Shown here in pieces: positions 18,985 through 30,985 of a stretch of 64,000 nucleotides of DNA. A program made the translations under genes and the position numbers. The stretch is from Xanthomonas sp. DAR 35659 (GTDB lineage: Bacteria; Pseudomonadota; Gammaproteobacteria; Xanthomonadales; Xanthomonadaceae), in NCBI RefSeq assembly GCF_041242975.1, contig NZ_CP162488.1, positions 2,842,001 through 2,906,000 of the forward strand. Direction: 5' to 3'. The notes under the pieces were generated by a model, which was given only the letters and a program-made list of their open reading frames with translations, was not told where the DNA came from and made no database searches. Position 1 is the first letter of the stretch; each line of letters opens with the position of its first letter.

Positions 18985-20712
18985 TTATGGCAGGCTGCGG
19001 CAGTGCTCCACCACCAGTTGCACCGCCTCGCCGCCACGGTAGTCGTCGGCGACCAGGCGATAGGCGATGTGCACGCGGCGGCCGGGGTCGTCGCCGCGCC
19101 AGCCGTTGAAGTGGATCGCGTTCAGCGGCTCGTGGCGGCCGGCGCAGCGCAGGCTCAGCTTGAGGTGGCGCTCCTTCAGCACCCGCCACTGCACGACCTC
19201 GAATTCGCCGTCGAACAGCGGCTCGGGGAAGCCCTGCCCCCAGGGCCCGGCCAGACGCAGGGCCTCGGCATGGCGATGGTCCAGCTCGTGCGGGTCCAGT
19301 GCGCCGTCGCTGAGCAGTTCGGCCTGCAGCAGGCTCGCGTCCAGGCTGGCCAGCGCATGCTCGCGGAACAGTCGCTCGAATTCGGCCAGCGCATCCTGGC
19401 GCAGGCTCAGGCCGGCGGCCATCGCATGGCCGCCGAACTTGTCCATCAGCCCGGGGTGGCGCGCGTCCACCGCGGCCATCGCATCGCGGATGTGGAAGCC
19501 GGGAATCGAGCGCGCCGAGCCGCGCAGCAGCGCGCTGCCCGGCTCGGCCGGGGCGAAGGCGATCACCGGGCGGTGCAACCGGTCCTTCAGCTTGGAGGCG
19601 ACCAGGCCGATCACGCCCGGGTGCCAGTCCGCGTCGAACAGGCACATCGCCACCGGCGGCTGCTCGGGCGCGACCAGCAACGCCCGCGCCACGCTGGCCT
19701 CGGCCTCGTCGGTCATCTGCTGCTGCACCGCGCGGCGCTCGGCGTTGATCTCCTCCAGCGTCGCGGCGATCTCCCGCGCCTGCTGCGGGTCCTCGCACAG
19801 CAACAGCTCGATGCCCAGGGCCATGTCCTCGAGCCGGCCGGCCGCGTTGAGCCGCGGCGCCAGCGCGAAGCCGATGTCGCTGGCGCTGAGCCGGGACGGA
19901 TCGCGGCCGCTGGCGGCGATCAACGCGCGCAGGCCGACACAGCCGTCGCCGCGCTGCAGCCGGCGCAGTCCGGCCGCGACCAGCGCGCGGTTGTTGGCGT
20001 CCAGCGGCACCAGGTCGGCGACGGTGCCGACCGCGACCAGGTCCAGCAACACGGTCAGATCCGGCGCCTGCGCGGGGAACGCGCCTTGCGCGCGCAGGTG
20101 CTGGCGCAAGGCCAGCAACACGTAGAAGATCACGCCGACGCCGGCCAGCGCCTTGCTCGGGAACGCATCGCCGACCTGATTCGGATCGACGATGGCGTCG
20201 GCCGGCGGCAGCGCGCTGCCCGGCAGGTGATGGTCGGTGACCAGCACCTGCCAGCCCAGCGCCTTGGCCGCGGCGACGCCGGCATGGCAGGCGATGCCGT
20301 GGTCGACCGTGACCAGCAGGTCCGGTCGCAACGGCGCCAGTTCCGCGACCAGCGCAGGCGACAAGCCGTAGCCATGGACCATGCGGTTCGGCACCGCGTG
20401 CAACACCTGCGCGGCACCGAGCAGGCGCAGCCCGCGCACCGCCACCGCGCAGGCGGTGGCGCCATCGCAGTCGAAGTCGCCGACCACCAGGATGCGCTTG
20501 CCGGCGGCGATCGCCTCGGCCAGCAGCGCGACCGCCGCCTCGATGCCGCGCAACGCGTCCGGCGGCAGCAAGTGCGCTAGCTTCGGTTGCGCCAGGGTGG
20601 CGTCGTGGGCGCCGCGCGCGGTGTAGATGCGGCGCAGCAGCGGCGGGACCGTCTCCGCCCACGGCCCGCCATCGGCGGCCGGACGGCGGGTGATGCGCAA
20701 CGCCGGGCTCAT
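18985..20712 (-). CDS. recJ: Single-stranded-DNA-specific exonuclease RecJ
   Basis: A 575-residue 5'-3' single-strand exonuclease of the DHH superfamily, acting in recombination and mismatch repair. It has motif I VVGDFDCDGATA (D79, D81, D83), the DHG motif (TVDHGIACH), DHH (VTDHHLPGS) and the DHHA1 segment ending in DKFGGHAMAAGLS, plus a C-terminal OB domain. The length matches RecJ. The ATG at 20712 overlaps the rpfE stop by 4 nt (ATGA). The open frame extends about 108 codons upstream but that part is arginine/alanine-rich shadow sequence over rpfE, so I rejected it. Its stop lies next to a dispersed-repeat hairpin. Confidence 0.95.
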   Translation of the reverse strand: MSPALRITRRPAADGGPWAETVPPLLRRIYTARGAHDATLAQPKLAHLLPPDALRGIEAAVALLAEAIAAGKRILVVGDFDCDGATACAVAVRGLRLLGAAQVLHAVPNRMVHGYGLSPALVAELAPLRPDLLVTVDHGIACHAGVAAAKALGWQVLVTDHHLPGSALPPADAIVDPNQVGDAFPSKALAGVGVIFYVLLALRQHLRAQGAFPAQAPDLTVLLDLVAVGTVADLVPLDANNRALVAAGLRRLQRGDGCVGLRALIAASGRDPSRLSASDIGFALAPRLNAAGRLEDMALGIELLLCEDPQQAREIAATLEEINAERRAVQQQMTDEAEASVARALLVAPEQPPVAMCLFDADWHPGVIGLVASKLKDRLHRPVIAFAPAEPGSALLRGSARSIPGFHIRDAMAAVDARHPGLMDKFGGHAMAAGLSLRQDALAEFERLFREHALASLDASLLQAELLSDGALDPHELDHRHAEALRLAGPWGQGFPEPLFDGEFEVVQWRVLKERHLKLSLRCAGRHEPLNAIHFNGWRGDDPGRRVHIAYRLVADDYRGGEAVQLVVEHCRSLP

Positions 20713-21629
20713 GCGTCCAGGCGCGACAACGGCCGCCGCCAGAACCGCCAGCGCTGGCCGCGATCGATGCGCAAGCGCACGCCGTCCTCGAAATCCAGCA
20801 GCAACTGCTGCAGTTCGCCGCGCTGCAGCGCCTCCAGCAGCGGCAGCATCACCTCGCCGACGAACTGCTCGGGCGCGCGCAACTGGCGCAGGTCGACCAG
20901 TGCGTCCACGCGCGGCGCCTGTTCGGCGTCGATCCCGGCGGCCAGCACCAGCGCGCGCAGCAGCGGCTCGCGGCTGCGCACCTGCGCATGCGCGGTGCTC
21001 ACCGTGGCCGGCAGCGTGCCGCCGCCCCATAACCACAGCGAATTGATCGCCGGTTGCCCGCGCGCCACGCGTTCGCGGTTCCAGGGGTGCTGGTGCAGCA
21101 CGACCTGGGTTTCGGTCAGCAGCGCCCGCCAGCGGCGCGCGTCCTCGCCCTGCGGCAGATGGTCGAACAGGTCGGCGCCGAGCACCTGCGCCGGCGCGGC
21201 GAACTCGGGCAGCACGCTGTCCGGCGCCAGGCGCAGATACCAGCGCGCCGGGTCGCTCGCCTCCAGCACCAGGCCGGTCTCGGCGAACACCTCCTGCAGC
21301 GCCGGCAGCAGCGCAGCCAGGTCGATGGCGTCGATGGCGAGCATGTCGCCGTGCGCCATCAGCCGCGCGCCCTGCATGTCCGGCACCACGTAGGCCGGAT
21401 CGGCGCGCAGCCAGACGGCGTCGCCGGCGTCGCCGACGTCCAGTTGCCGGGTCAGCGCGGCGACCGGCCAGGTGCCCGGCGGCAGCGCGAAATGGCGGCG
21501 CAGCTGCGCTTCGCTACCGGGCTCGGCGCGTTCGCGCTCGGCGCGACCGAGCGCCCGCGCCACCTCGCCGCTCAGCGCCGGACCGGCCAGGCGGGCCCGC
21601 GCCGGCAACAGCAAGGTCGCAACGGCCAC
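20709..21629 (-). CDS. rpfE: Conserved protein RpfE
   Basis: A 306-residue cytoplasmic protein, recognised by its place between greA and recJ in the Xanthomonas rpf cluster and by its sequence (LLLPARARLAGPALSGEVAR; LNSLWLWGGGTLP-like segment INSLWLWGGGTLPATV). Homologues are sometimes annotated as regulatory or phosphoglycerate-mutase-like, but I see no metal-binding or phosphatase motif to support an activity. No signal peptide or membrane segment is present. The start is GTG 21629, 4 nt after the greA stop. recJ overlaps its end by 4 nt, so greA, rpfE and recJ appear co-translated. The function remains open. Confidence 0.85.
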   Translation of the reverse strand: MAVATLLLPARARLAGPALSGEVARALGRAERERAEPGSEAQLRRHFALPPGTWPVAALTRQLDVGDAGDAVWLRADPAYVVPDMQGARLMAHGDMLAIDAIDLAALLPALQEVFAETGLVLEASDPARWYLRLAPDSVLPEFAAPAQVLGADLFDHLPQGEDARRWRALLTETQVVLHQHPWNRERVARGQPAINSLWLWGGGTLPATVSTAHAQVRSREPLLRALVLAAGIDAEQAPRVDALVDLRQLRAPEQFVGEVMLPLLEALQRGELQQLLLDFEDGVRLRIDRGQRWRFWRRPLSRLDA

Positions 21630-21633
21630 GGCG

Positions 21634-22106
21634 TCAGCCGATGTATTCGACGCTGACGATCTCGTACTCGCGGCGGCCGGCCGGGGCGTCGATGCTGACG
21701 CTGTCGCCTTCCAGCTTGCCGATCAACGCACGCGCCAGCGGCGAGGAGATCGCGATCAGGCCCAGCTTGATGTCCGCTTCCAGGTCGCCCACCAACTGGT
21801 ACCGCTTCTCTTCGTCGGTCTCCACGTCGGCCAGGGTCACGGTGGCGCCGAACACCACCTTGCTGCCGACCGCCAGCTTGCTGATGTCGATGACCTCGGC
21901 ATGCGACAGCTCGCTCTCCAACTGCTTGATGCGGCCTTCGATGAAGCCCTGTTGCTCGCGGGCGGCGTGGTACTCGGCATTCTCCTTGAGGTCGCCGTGC
22001 GCGCGCGCCTCGGCGATCGCGGCGATGACTTCCGGACGCTTGACCGACTTCAGGTGATCCAGTTCCTCGCGCAGCCGCTGCGCGCCTTGCATGGTGATCG
22101 GGGCTC

Positions 22107-22110
<4 letters not shown>
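21634..22110 (-). CDS. greA: Transcription elongation factor GreA
   Basis: A 158-residue GreA, which stimulates RNA cleavage by backtracked RNA polymerase. The N-terminal coiled coil bears the conserved acidic tip ([20 protein letters not shown]) and is followed by the FKBP-like C-terminal domain ([18 protein letters not shown], ending [10 protein letters not shown]). The start is GTG 22110, forming a GTGA overlap with carB; it yields [17 protein letters not shown], the same length as E. coli GreA. An internal ATG six codons on (MQGAQ) is possible but would remove the first strand. Co-transcription with carB upstream is implied. Confidence 0.95.
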
Positions 22111-25349
<3,239 letters not shown>

Positions 25350-25357
25350 GGGGATTC

Positions 25358-25801
25358 TCAGTAAAGGCGGTCCTGCCACGCCGCGGGGGCGCGCCAGGTG
25401 ATCTGGTCGGGCGATCGGGCATCGATCGCGCCATGGTCGACCGCGGCGCGAACCTCGCGCTGCATCGCGGCCCAGCTGGGAGCGGCGGCGCCGATGCGCG
25501 CGCCGATCCGGTTGTTGTGGGCGTCCATCGCCCGGCTCGCATTGCCGTGTCCGTCGCGCTCCATCACCGCCGTCACCCAGTCCACGCAACGCGGCGACAA
25601 GGTGTAGGCGACGATGGCGCTGGCCAGGCTGTGCCGGTACGCGTCGGCCGGGCCATTGCGCCCGCCCGGCAGGCCGGCGCCCAGCCACTGCGCGTACACC
25701 GCCACCAGCACGAAGGCCGGATACGCGGCCAGCACCAGCAACGCCGTGGCGACCCACCGCCAGCGGCGGGTCCGCAACGGCATGGCCGGCGCCGCGTGCA
25801 T
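25358..25801 (-). CDS. Small membrane-anchored protein of unknown function between carA and carB
   Basis: A 147-residue protein with one N-terminal membrane segment ([20 protein letters not shown]). The soluble domain carries [14 protein letters not shown] (about 53-66) and a later [13 protein letters not shown] (about 93-105). The spaced R-H and D-x-H-N-N motifs recall helical domains of the DUF6973 type, but that is only an impression. Its start shares one base with the carA stop (TGATG) and it ends 8 nt before carB, so it must be co-transcribed with carAB. ATG 25783 is an alternative start. No role in carbamoyl-phosphate synthesis can be inferred from the sequence. Confidence 0.75.
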   Translation of the reverse strand: MHAAPAMPLRTRRWRWVATALLVLAAYPAFVLVAVYAQWLGAGLPGGRNGPADAYRHSLASAIVAYTLSPRCVDWVTAVMERDGHGNASRAMDAHNNRIGARIGAAAPSWAAMQREVRAAVDHGAIDARSPDQITWRAPAAWQDRLY

Positions 25802-26925
25802 CAGGCGGCGGCCGCCATCAGCGCGACGAAGCGGTCGAACAGCGGCGCCACGTCGCGCGGGCCCGGCGAGGCTTCCGGGTGGCCCTGGAAGCTGAAGGCC
25901 GGCGCGTCGGTCAGTTCGATGCCCTGGTTGGTGCCGTCGAACAGCGAGCGGTGGGTGACGCGGACGTTGCCCGGCAGCGTGGCCTCATCGACCGCGAAGC
26001 CGTGGTTCTGCGAGGTGATCATCACCCGGCCGCTGTCCAGGTCCTGCACCGGGTGATTGGCGCCGTGATGGCCATGGCCCATCTTCAGCGTCTGCGCGCC
26101 GGCGGCCAGCGCCAGCAACTGGTGGCCCAGGCAGATGCCGAAGGTCGGGATCTTCCGAGACACGAATTCCTTGATCGCGGCGATCGCGTAGTCGCACGGC
26201 GCCGGATCGCCCGGACCGTTGGACAGGAACACGCCGTCCGGCCGCATCGCCAGCACGTCCGCGGCCGGCGTCTGCGCCGGCACCACGGTGACCTCGCAGC
26301 CGCGCTCGGCGAGCATGCGCAGGATGTTGAGCTTCACCCCGTAGTCGTAGGCGACGACCTTGTAGCGGGGCGTGGCCTGGGCGAAGGCATTGCTGTTGAG
26401 GTCGAGCTGGCCGTCGCGCCAGGGATAGGCCTTGTCGGTGGAGACCACCTTGGCCAGGTCCATGCCCTTGAGTCCGGGGAACTTGCGCGCCGCTTCCAGC
26501 GCGGTGTCCACGTCGATCTCGCCGGCCATCAGTGCGCCGTTCTGGGCGCCCTTCTCGCGCAGGATGCGGGTCAGCTTGCGGGTGTCGATGCCGGCGATGG
26601 CGACCACGCCGCGCTGCATCAGCCAGTCCGGCAGCGCCACCTGATTGCGCCAGTTGCTGGGGCGGCGCGGCACGTCGCGCACGATCAGGCCGGCCGACCA
26701 GACCTGGGCGGCCTCGTCGTCCTGGTCGGTGCAGCCGGTGTTGCCGATATGGGGATACGTCAGGGTGACCAATTGGCGGGCGTAGGACGGATCGGTCACG
26801 ATCTCCTGGTAGCCGGTCATCGCGGTGTTGAACACCACTTCGCCGACGGACAGGCCAGTGGCGCCTACGGATTCGCCCTCGAACACGGTGCCGTCTTCAA
26901 GGACAAGGATTGCGGGTTGAGTCAC
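25801..26925 (-). CDS. carA: Carbamoyl-phosphate synthase small subunit
   Basis: A 374-residue glutamine amidotransferase subunit supplying ammonia to CarB. The N-terminal CarA domain ([19 protein letters not shown]) is followed by the class I amidotransferase with nucleophile cysteine in [14 protein letters not shown] and the His-Glu pair in [11 protein letters not shown]. The best start is GTG 26925 ([12 protein letters not shown]), giving the family's usual length; an upstream ATG at 26964 would add 13 residues not typical of CarA. It is followed without gap by the small membrane ORF, then carB. A possible promoter and palindromes lie upstream. Confidence 0.96.
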   Translation of the reverse strand: MTQPAILVLEDGTVFEGESVGATGLSVGEVVFNTAMTGYQEIVTDPSYARQLVTLTYPHIGNTGCTDQDDEAAQVWSAGLIVRDVPRRPSNWRNQVALPDWLMQRGVVAIAGIDTRKLTRILREKGAQNGALMAGEIDVDTALEAARKFPGLKGMDLAKVVSTDKAYPWRDGQLDLNSNAFAQATPRYKVVAYDYGVKLNILRMLAERGCEVTVVPAQTPAADVLAMRPDGVFLSNGPGDPAPCDYAIAAIKEFVSRKIPTFGICLGHQLLALAAGAQTLKMGHGHHGANHPVQDLDSGRVMITSQNHGFAVDEATLPGNVRVTHRSLFDGTNQGIELTDAPAFSFQGHPEASPGPRDVAPLFDRFVALMAAAA

Positions 26926-26964
26926 GGGGTTCGCCTTGGGGAGAGAGGAACCCTGCCCCACCAA

Positions 26965-27064
26965 CTTGCAGGCTGCAAGAAACCGCGAACTCGGCGCTTC
27001 TCCGGGTCCGTGGCGATGGGTAACAGGCGAGCGAGAATTGTACCGGCGCGGACCTGTCCGCGCC
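26965..27064 (-). promoter_or_regulatory. carA upstream region: putative promoter and two palindromes
   Basis: On the minus strand TACAAT (27042-27037) is a good -10, with only a weak TGGCGC 17 nt upstream. The spacer and -35 lie inside a 20-bp dyad, GGCGCGGAC-CT-GTCCGCGCC (27045-27064), which also sits 24 nt after the dapB stop and could terminate dapB. Within the leader is CTTGCAG-G-CTGCAAG (26965-26979). Either palindrome could be an operator; the regulator is unknown. Confidence 0.4.
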
Positions 27065-27087
27065 AGACGTTTGTGTGAAAGCGCCGT

Positions 27088-27804
27088 TCAGCCGAGCAGG
27101 TCGCGCAGCCGGTAGGCCCCGGGCGCACGCCCCGGCAGACGCGCGGCGGCATGCAACGCGCCGCGGGCGAAGATGTCGCGGTTGCTGGCGCGGTGCACCA
27201 GTTCCACCCGCTCGCCGAGTCCGGCGAACTGCACCAGGTGCTCGCCGACGATGTCGCCGGCGCGCAGGCTGGCATAGCGCGGCTGCGCCCCGCCCTGCGC
27301 GGCGGCCTCGCCCAGGGTCAGCGCGGTGCCGGAGGGCGCGTCCTGCTTGTGCACGTGGTGCGACTCGACGATGTCGCAGTCCCAGCCCGGCAGCGCCGCG
27401 GCGGCGCGTTCCACCAGGTCGTTCAGCACCGCCACGCCGAGGCTGAAGTTCGACGCCCAAATCAGCGGGATGCGTGCGGCCGCCTCGGCCAGCGCCTGCC
27501 GCTGCGCGGCGTCCAGGCCGGTGGTGCCGGACACCAGCGCCGCGCCGCGCGCCACGCACAGCGCCAGCACCGGGTCGAAGCCTTGCGGCAGGCTGAAATC
27601 GATCGCGACGTCGAACGCCGGCACACCAGCGAGTTCGCTCGCGGCGAAGTACGGCACGCCGTCGACGACGCGCTGCGCCGGCGCCCGCCGGACCACGGCG
27701 CAGGCGACCTGCAACGTGGACTCCTGCGCGGCCAGCCGCAACAACGCCTGGCCCATGCGGCCGGACGCACCATGAATCAACACACGCACGGGGGAAGTCG
27801 TCAT
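27088..27804 (-). CDS. dapB: 4-hydroxy-tetrahydrodipicolinate reductase
   Basis: A 238-residue DapB of the lysine/diaminopimelate pathway, reducing hydroxy-tetrahydrodipicolinate with NAD(P)H. The Rossmann start VRVLIHGASGRMGQALLRL is the dinucleotide site. The C-terminal substrate-binding domain has the signature ESHHVHKQDAPSGTAL with the catalytic His-Lys. It is slightly short but both domains are complete. It lies upstream of carA on the same strand, with 162 bp between. Upstream of it is a 372-bp gap with REP elements. Confidence 0.95.
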   Translation of the reverse strand: MTTSPVRVLIHGASGRMGQALLRLAAQESTLQVACAVVRRAPAQRVVDGVPYFAASELAGVPAFDVAIDFSLPQGFDPVLALCVARGAALVSGTTGLDAAQRQALAEAAARIPLIWASNFSLGVAVLNDLVERAAAALPGWDCDIVESHHVHKQDAPSGTALTLGEAAAQGGAQPRYASLRAGDIVGEHLVQFAGLGERVELVHRASNRDIFARGALHAAARLPGRAPGAYRLRDLLG

Positions 27805-28176
27805 CGCGCAAGGCTAGCGGTTTGTGGCGGCGGGGGACAGGGGGATGGGCGTCAGGCATTGGCCGACGAAGCCGTTCAAGCGGCGCTGCATCCGAAGTGG
27901 AACGTGCTGTCATTCAATCGTTGCTGCGGATGGCCAAGCCGCCTGCGGCCGTCACCCCCAACCACGGGCGATCCGCATGCTGCGAACGCTGTGGGAGGGA
28001 CATCAGTCCCGACTGTCTCCGTAGCCGGAAGGTCTACCGCTTCGTTTGTCGCGGCTGAAGCCGCTCCTACAGGGGCGGCGGCGGACCTGCAGGCATTGCA
28101 GGAGAGGCTTGAGTCACGACCTTGATCCACGATGCGAGCCCATCGCGCAGTCGGTGCGGCGGCGAGTCGCGAGCGC
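27805..28176. repeat. Gene-free 372 bp with two REP palindromes
   Basis: No ORF is supported. A degenerate REP (GTGGGAGGGACATCAGTCCC core, 27990-28013) and a canonical one (28048-28071, the complement of TGTAGGAGCGGC plus TTCAGCCGCGAC) lie 34 nt apart, representing two REP sequence classes. No promoter for dapB is obvious. Confidence 0.8.
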
Positions 28177-28887
28177 CTACTCGGCCGCAGGCTGCCCGAG
28201 CAGGCGCTTGTCCCAGTTCTCGACCGCGCGCTGGGCCAGGCGTCGCTCGAACAGCACGCGCCAGTTCGGCACCAGCGGCAACGCCAGCACCTGCTCCAAC
28301 TGTGCGGGGTCCACCTCGCGCCGGTACAACAGCGCGATCAACCTCGCCAATGACCAGGCCGGATAGGGTCGCTCAAGTAATGTCAGGCGATCGCCGGCGG
28401 CGACGTCGCCGGGCTGCAGCACCCGGTAGTACCAACCGGTGCGGCCGCTTTCCTGCACGCGCCGCGCCAGCGCGGCCACGCCGAAGCGATCGGACAGCTT
28501 CCAGCACGGCTGACGCGACTGCGACACCTCGACCAGTGCCGTGCCCAGCCGCAGCCGGTCGCCCAGGCACAGGCCGGCCTCGGTGGCGCCATGCGTGCTG
28601 AGGTTCTCGCCGAACGCGCCGGGCGCGTCGAGCAAGGCGTGCGCACCCAGTTCCTGGCGCCAGGCGGCGTAGTGGTCGCGCGGATAGTGGTGCAGCGCCT
28701 TGTCCGGGCCGCCATGCACGCGGCGGTCGCCCTGCTCGTCCAGTTCCAGGCCTTCATGGCCGATGCGCAGCGACCCGGGTACCGGTTGCTTGGCGATGGC
28801 GCTGCGGCTGCCGGGCCGGGTGAAGTCCTGTGCGCGGCCGACCAGCACCGCCTCCACGTGCAGGTCCAGCGTGGGCAACGCTGTCAC
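28177..28887 (-). CDS. MOSC-domain protein, YiiM-like
   Basis: A 236-residue protein of the YiiM family. The MOSC domain occupies about 10-170, with VHGGPDKALHHYPRDHYAAW and GAFGENLSTHG. The conserved cysteine presumed to hold the molybdenum cofactor appears in SQSRQPCWKLSDRFG. The C-terminal 3-alpha domain is the helical segment LARLIALLYRREVDPAQLEQ. In E. coli YiiM takes part in molybdenum-cofactor-dependent detoxification of N-hydroxylated bases; a similar role is an inference here. The start is GTG 28887, 19 nt after the aminotransferase stop on the same strand, so the two are probably co-transcribed. Confidence 0.88.
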   Translation of the reverse strand: MTALPTLDLHVEAVLVGRAQDFTRPGSRSAIAKQPVPGSLRIGHEGLELDEQGDRRVHGGPDKALHHYPRDHYAAWRQELGAHALLDAPGAFGENLSTHGATEAGLCLGDRLRLGTALVEVSQSRQPCWKLSDRFGVAALARRVQESGRTGWYYRVLQPGDVAAGDRLTLLERPYPAWSLARLIALLYRREVDPAQLEQVLALPLVPNWRVLFERRLAQRAVENWDKRLLGQPAAE

Positions 28888-28906
28888 GCGCCTTCGCCCG
28901 GTCGCA

Positions 28907-30109
28907 TCAGGCCGTCGCGCCGTGCAACGCGGCGACCTCGGCCTGCAGCAACTCGCCGAGGATGCGCACGCCGGCCTCGATGCGCGCTTCCGGCACGGTC
29001 ACGAACGACAGCCGCAAGGTATTGCGCTGCGGTTCGACCGCGAAGAACGGCGCACCCGGCACGAAGGCCACGTTGCGCTCGATCGCCTTGGCCAGCAACG
29101 CGCCGCCGTCCATGCCCGCCGGCAGTTCGACCCAGATGAACATGCCGCCGGCCGGGCGGTTCCAGCGCACCTGCGACGGGAAATACTTGCCGAGCGCGTC
29201 GAGCATCTGCTGGCAGCGGCTCGCGTACAGGCTGCGGATGCCGGGGATGTGCGCGTCCAGGAAGCCGTCCTGCACCGCCTCGTAGACGATGCGCTGACTG
29301 AACGACGGCGTATGCAGGTCGGCCGCCTGCTTGGCCTGCACCAGCTTGGCGTGCACCGCCTCCGGGGCCACCACGAAGCCCAGGCGCAGGCCCGGCGCCA
29401 GCACCTTGGAGAACGAGCCCATGTAGATCCCGCCCTCCGGGTGCATCGACAGCAGGCTCGGCAGCGTGTCGCCGCTGTAGCACAGCTCGCCGTAGGGATC
29501 GTCCTCGACGATCGGCACGCCGGCCGCGGCCGCGCGCGCGACCAGCGCCTGGCGCCGGTGCAGCGGCAGGCGCCGCCCGGTCGGGTTCTGGAAGTTCGGC
29601 AGCACGTACATGAAGCGCGCGCCCGCCAGATGTTCCGCGTCCAGCGCATCCACCACCACGCCGTCGTCGTCCGACTGCATCGCCGCGAACGCCGGCTGGA
29701 ACAGCGAGAACGCCTGCAGCGCGCCGAGATAGCTCGGCGTTTCCACCAGCACCTTGCTGCCTTCGTCGATGAACACCTTGCCGAGCAAATCCAGGCCCTG
29801 CTGCGAGCCGGTGGTGATCAGCACCTGGCTGGGCCGGATGCTGGCGCCGTCGCGGCTCAGCCGCGCGGCCACCCATTCGCGCAGCGGCAGATAGCCTTCG
29901 GTCGGGCCGTACTGCAGCGCCGCCTGCGGCGCCTCGCGCAGCACCTTGTCGCAGGCGTACTGCATGCGCGCGATCGGGAACGTGTCCGGCGACGGCAGCC
30001 CGCCCGCGAAGGAGATCACTTCCGGGCGTTCGGTGACCTTGAGGATTTCGCGGATCGCCGAACTGGTCAGCGCCTGCGCACGGCGGGAGAACTGGAAGGA
30101 GGTCGTCAT
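28907..30109 (-). CDS. PLP-dependent aminotransferase, class I (LysN/AAD type)
   Basis: A 400-residue fold-type I aminotransferase. The PLP lysine is in GSFSKVLAPGLRLGF, the phosphate contacts in TTGSQQGLDLLGKV, and the ring-stacking region in LPNFQNPTGRRL and VEDDPYGELCY. The N-terminus MTTSFQFSRRAQALTSSAIR followed by LKVTERPEVISFAGGLPSP resembles 2-aminoadipate / branched-chain LysN-like enzymes, and lacks the GntR HTH domain of MocR regulators. The substrate cannot be fixed from sequence. GGAGG precedes ATG 30109; the frame open further upstream is shadow. It precedes the MOSC gene. Confidence 0.88.
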   Translation of the reverse strand: MTTSFQFSRRAQALTSSAIREILKVTERPEVISFAGGLPSPDTFPIARMQYACDKVLREAPQAALQYGPTEGYLPLREWVAARLSRDGASIRPSQVLITTGSQQGLDLLGKVFIDEGSKVLVETPSYLGALQAFSLFQPAFAAMQSDDDGVVVDALDAEHLAGARFMYVLPNFQNPTGRRLPLHRRQALVARAAAAGVPIVEDDPYGELCYSGDTLPSLLSMHPEGGIYMGSFSKVLAPGLRLGFVVAPEAVHAKLVQAKQAADLHTPSFSQRIVYEAVQDGFLDAHIPGIRSLYASRCQQMLDALGKYFPSQVRWNRPAGGMFIWVELPAGMDGGALLAKAIERNVAFVPGAPFFAVEPQRNTLRLSFVTVPEARIEAGVRILGELLQAEVAALHGATA

Positions 30110-30267
30110 GGCGATAGCATAACGGCAGTCCCGCCGCGCTCCGCTGTGCAGCGCAGCGCGAAGGGCGCTCGGCGATCCAGCGGGCCCACCCAGGCCGTGC
30201 CGACGCTGGCGCTCGGCGCTGAGCCGCCGCCGCAAGCGCCGGCGCTGTTGCGAATGGCGCTGCGTGG

Positions 30268-30681
30268 CTACTCGCGCGCGCCGGAATCGGGCTGCGCCGC
30301 GGCCTCCAACCATCGCGCCAGCGCGGCAGGTGCATACAGACGCACATCCGAGACGGTGGGAAGTGTCGCCGTTGCGAACAGCGCCTCGTCCAATTGCAGG
30401 ATCGGGCCGTAGGCGATCGCGGTCTGCGTGCCGATGCAGGACAGGCGGCGCAGCACGGTCAGCCGATAGCCCTGCCCCAGGTAATGGCGCGTGCCGCCAT
30501 CGGCAGGCAATGGCGCTTCGGTATCGATGCGCGCATGCAGCGGTGTGCGGCCAGCCGCGGCGGCGCGAAAATCGGCATCGGCCTGGCGCAATGCGTCGCG
30601 CTGCGGCGGCGCGAGCGCCTGCAGATCCAGACCGAAGAAGGCGCCGGCTGGCGGCGACATGGGCAACGGCAGATCGCTCAT
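30268..30681 (-). CDS. Conserved hypothetical protein downstream of feoB
   Basis: A 137-residue cytoplasmic protein beginning MSDLPLPMSPPAGAFFGLDL, with no signal peptide, membrane helix or recognised motif. It has an alpha/beta look (DTEAPLPADGGTRHYLGQGY, then RLTVLRRLSCIGTQTAIAYG) and one cysteine. It is 41 nt after the Cys-rich membrane protein gene and on the same strand as the feo genes, so it may be the last gene of that operon. I chose the ATG at 30681; upstream codons in the same frame overlap the preceding gene. The function is unknown. Confidence 0.6.
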   Translation of the reverse strand: MSDLPLPMSPPAGAFFGLDLQALAPPQRDALRQADADFRAAAAGRTPLHARIDTEAPLPADGGTRHYLGQGYRLTVLRRLSCIGTQTAIAYGPILQLDEALFATATLPTVSDVRLYAPAALARWLEAAAQPDSGARE

Positions 30682-30721
30682 GGCAGCCGGTCTCGCCTCA
30701 TCCGTTGCGCCAGCCGCCAGC

Positions 30722-30982
30722 TCAATGCCGACGCGGCGGTGCCGGGCCGCAGCTGTCGCAGCCGCCGCAAGCGCCGGCACCGGCCGTAGCCGCAGGCGCG
30801 ATCTTGCGGCCAACGGCCTGCAGCCAGGCCGCCCGGCCCGGCTTGAGCAGGCGCAGCGCGATGCCGCCGCGCAGCTTGCGCGCAGTGCCAGGAAATTGCT
30901 TCTTCAGCACTACCCACGCACTGACCAACACCGCCAGCGCGATCACCAGGTATTGCAGCCACAGCGACATGGACGCGGACAT
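30722..30982 (-). CDS. FeoB-associated Cys-rich membrane protein
   Basis: An 86-residue protein with a single N-terminal membrane helix (LWLQYLVIALAVLVSAWVVL), a basic segment, and a C-terminal cysteine cluster C72-GG-C75-DS-C78. Small membrane proteins of this shape follow feoB in many bacteria and are thought to support ferrous-iron uptake. It starts 3 nt after the feoB stop, fully consistent with that role. An internal ATG (30970) is an equally good start. The cysteines could bind iron or an iron-sulphur centre; this is inference. Confidence 0.82.
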   Translation of the reverse strand: MSASMSLWLQYLVIALAVLVSAWVVLKKQFPGTARKLRGGIALRLLKPGRAAWLQAVGRKIAPAATAGAGACGGCDSCGPAPPRRH

Positions 30983-30985
30983 GGC

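Noticed and set aside
18985..21036. recJ with a 108-residue N-terminal extension
   Set aside because: The extension is Arg/Ala-rich antiframe of rpfE; ATG 20712 overlaps the rpfE stop and begins conserved RecJ sequence.
28907..30109. MocR-type GntR-aminotransferase regulator
   Set aside because: The protein begins directly with the aminotransferase domain; no winged-helix N-terminus exists when the ribosome-binding-site-supported ATG is used.
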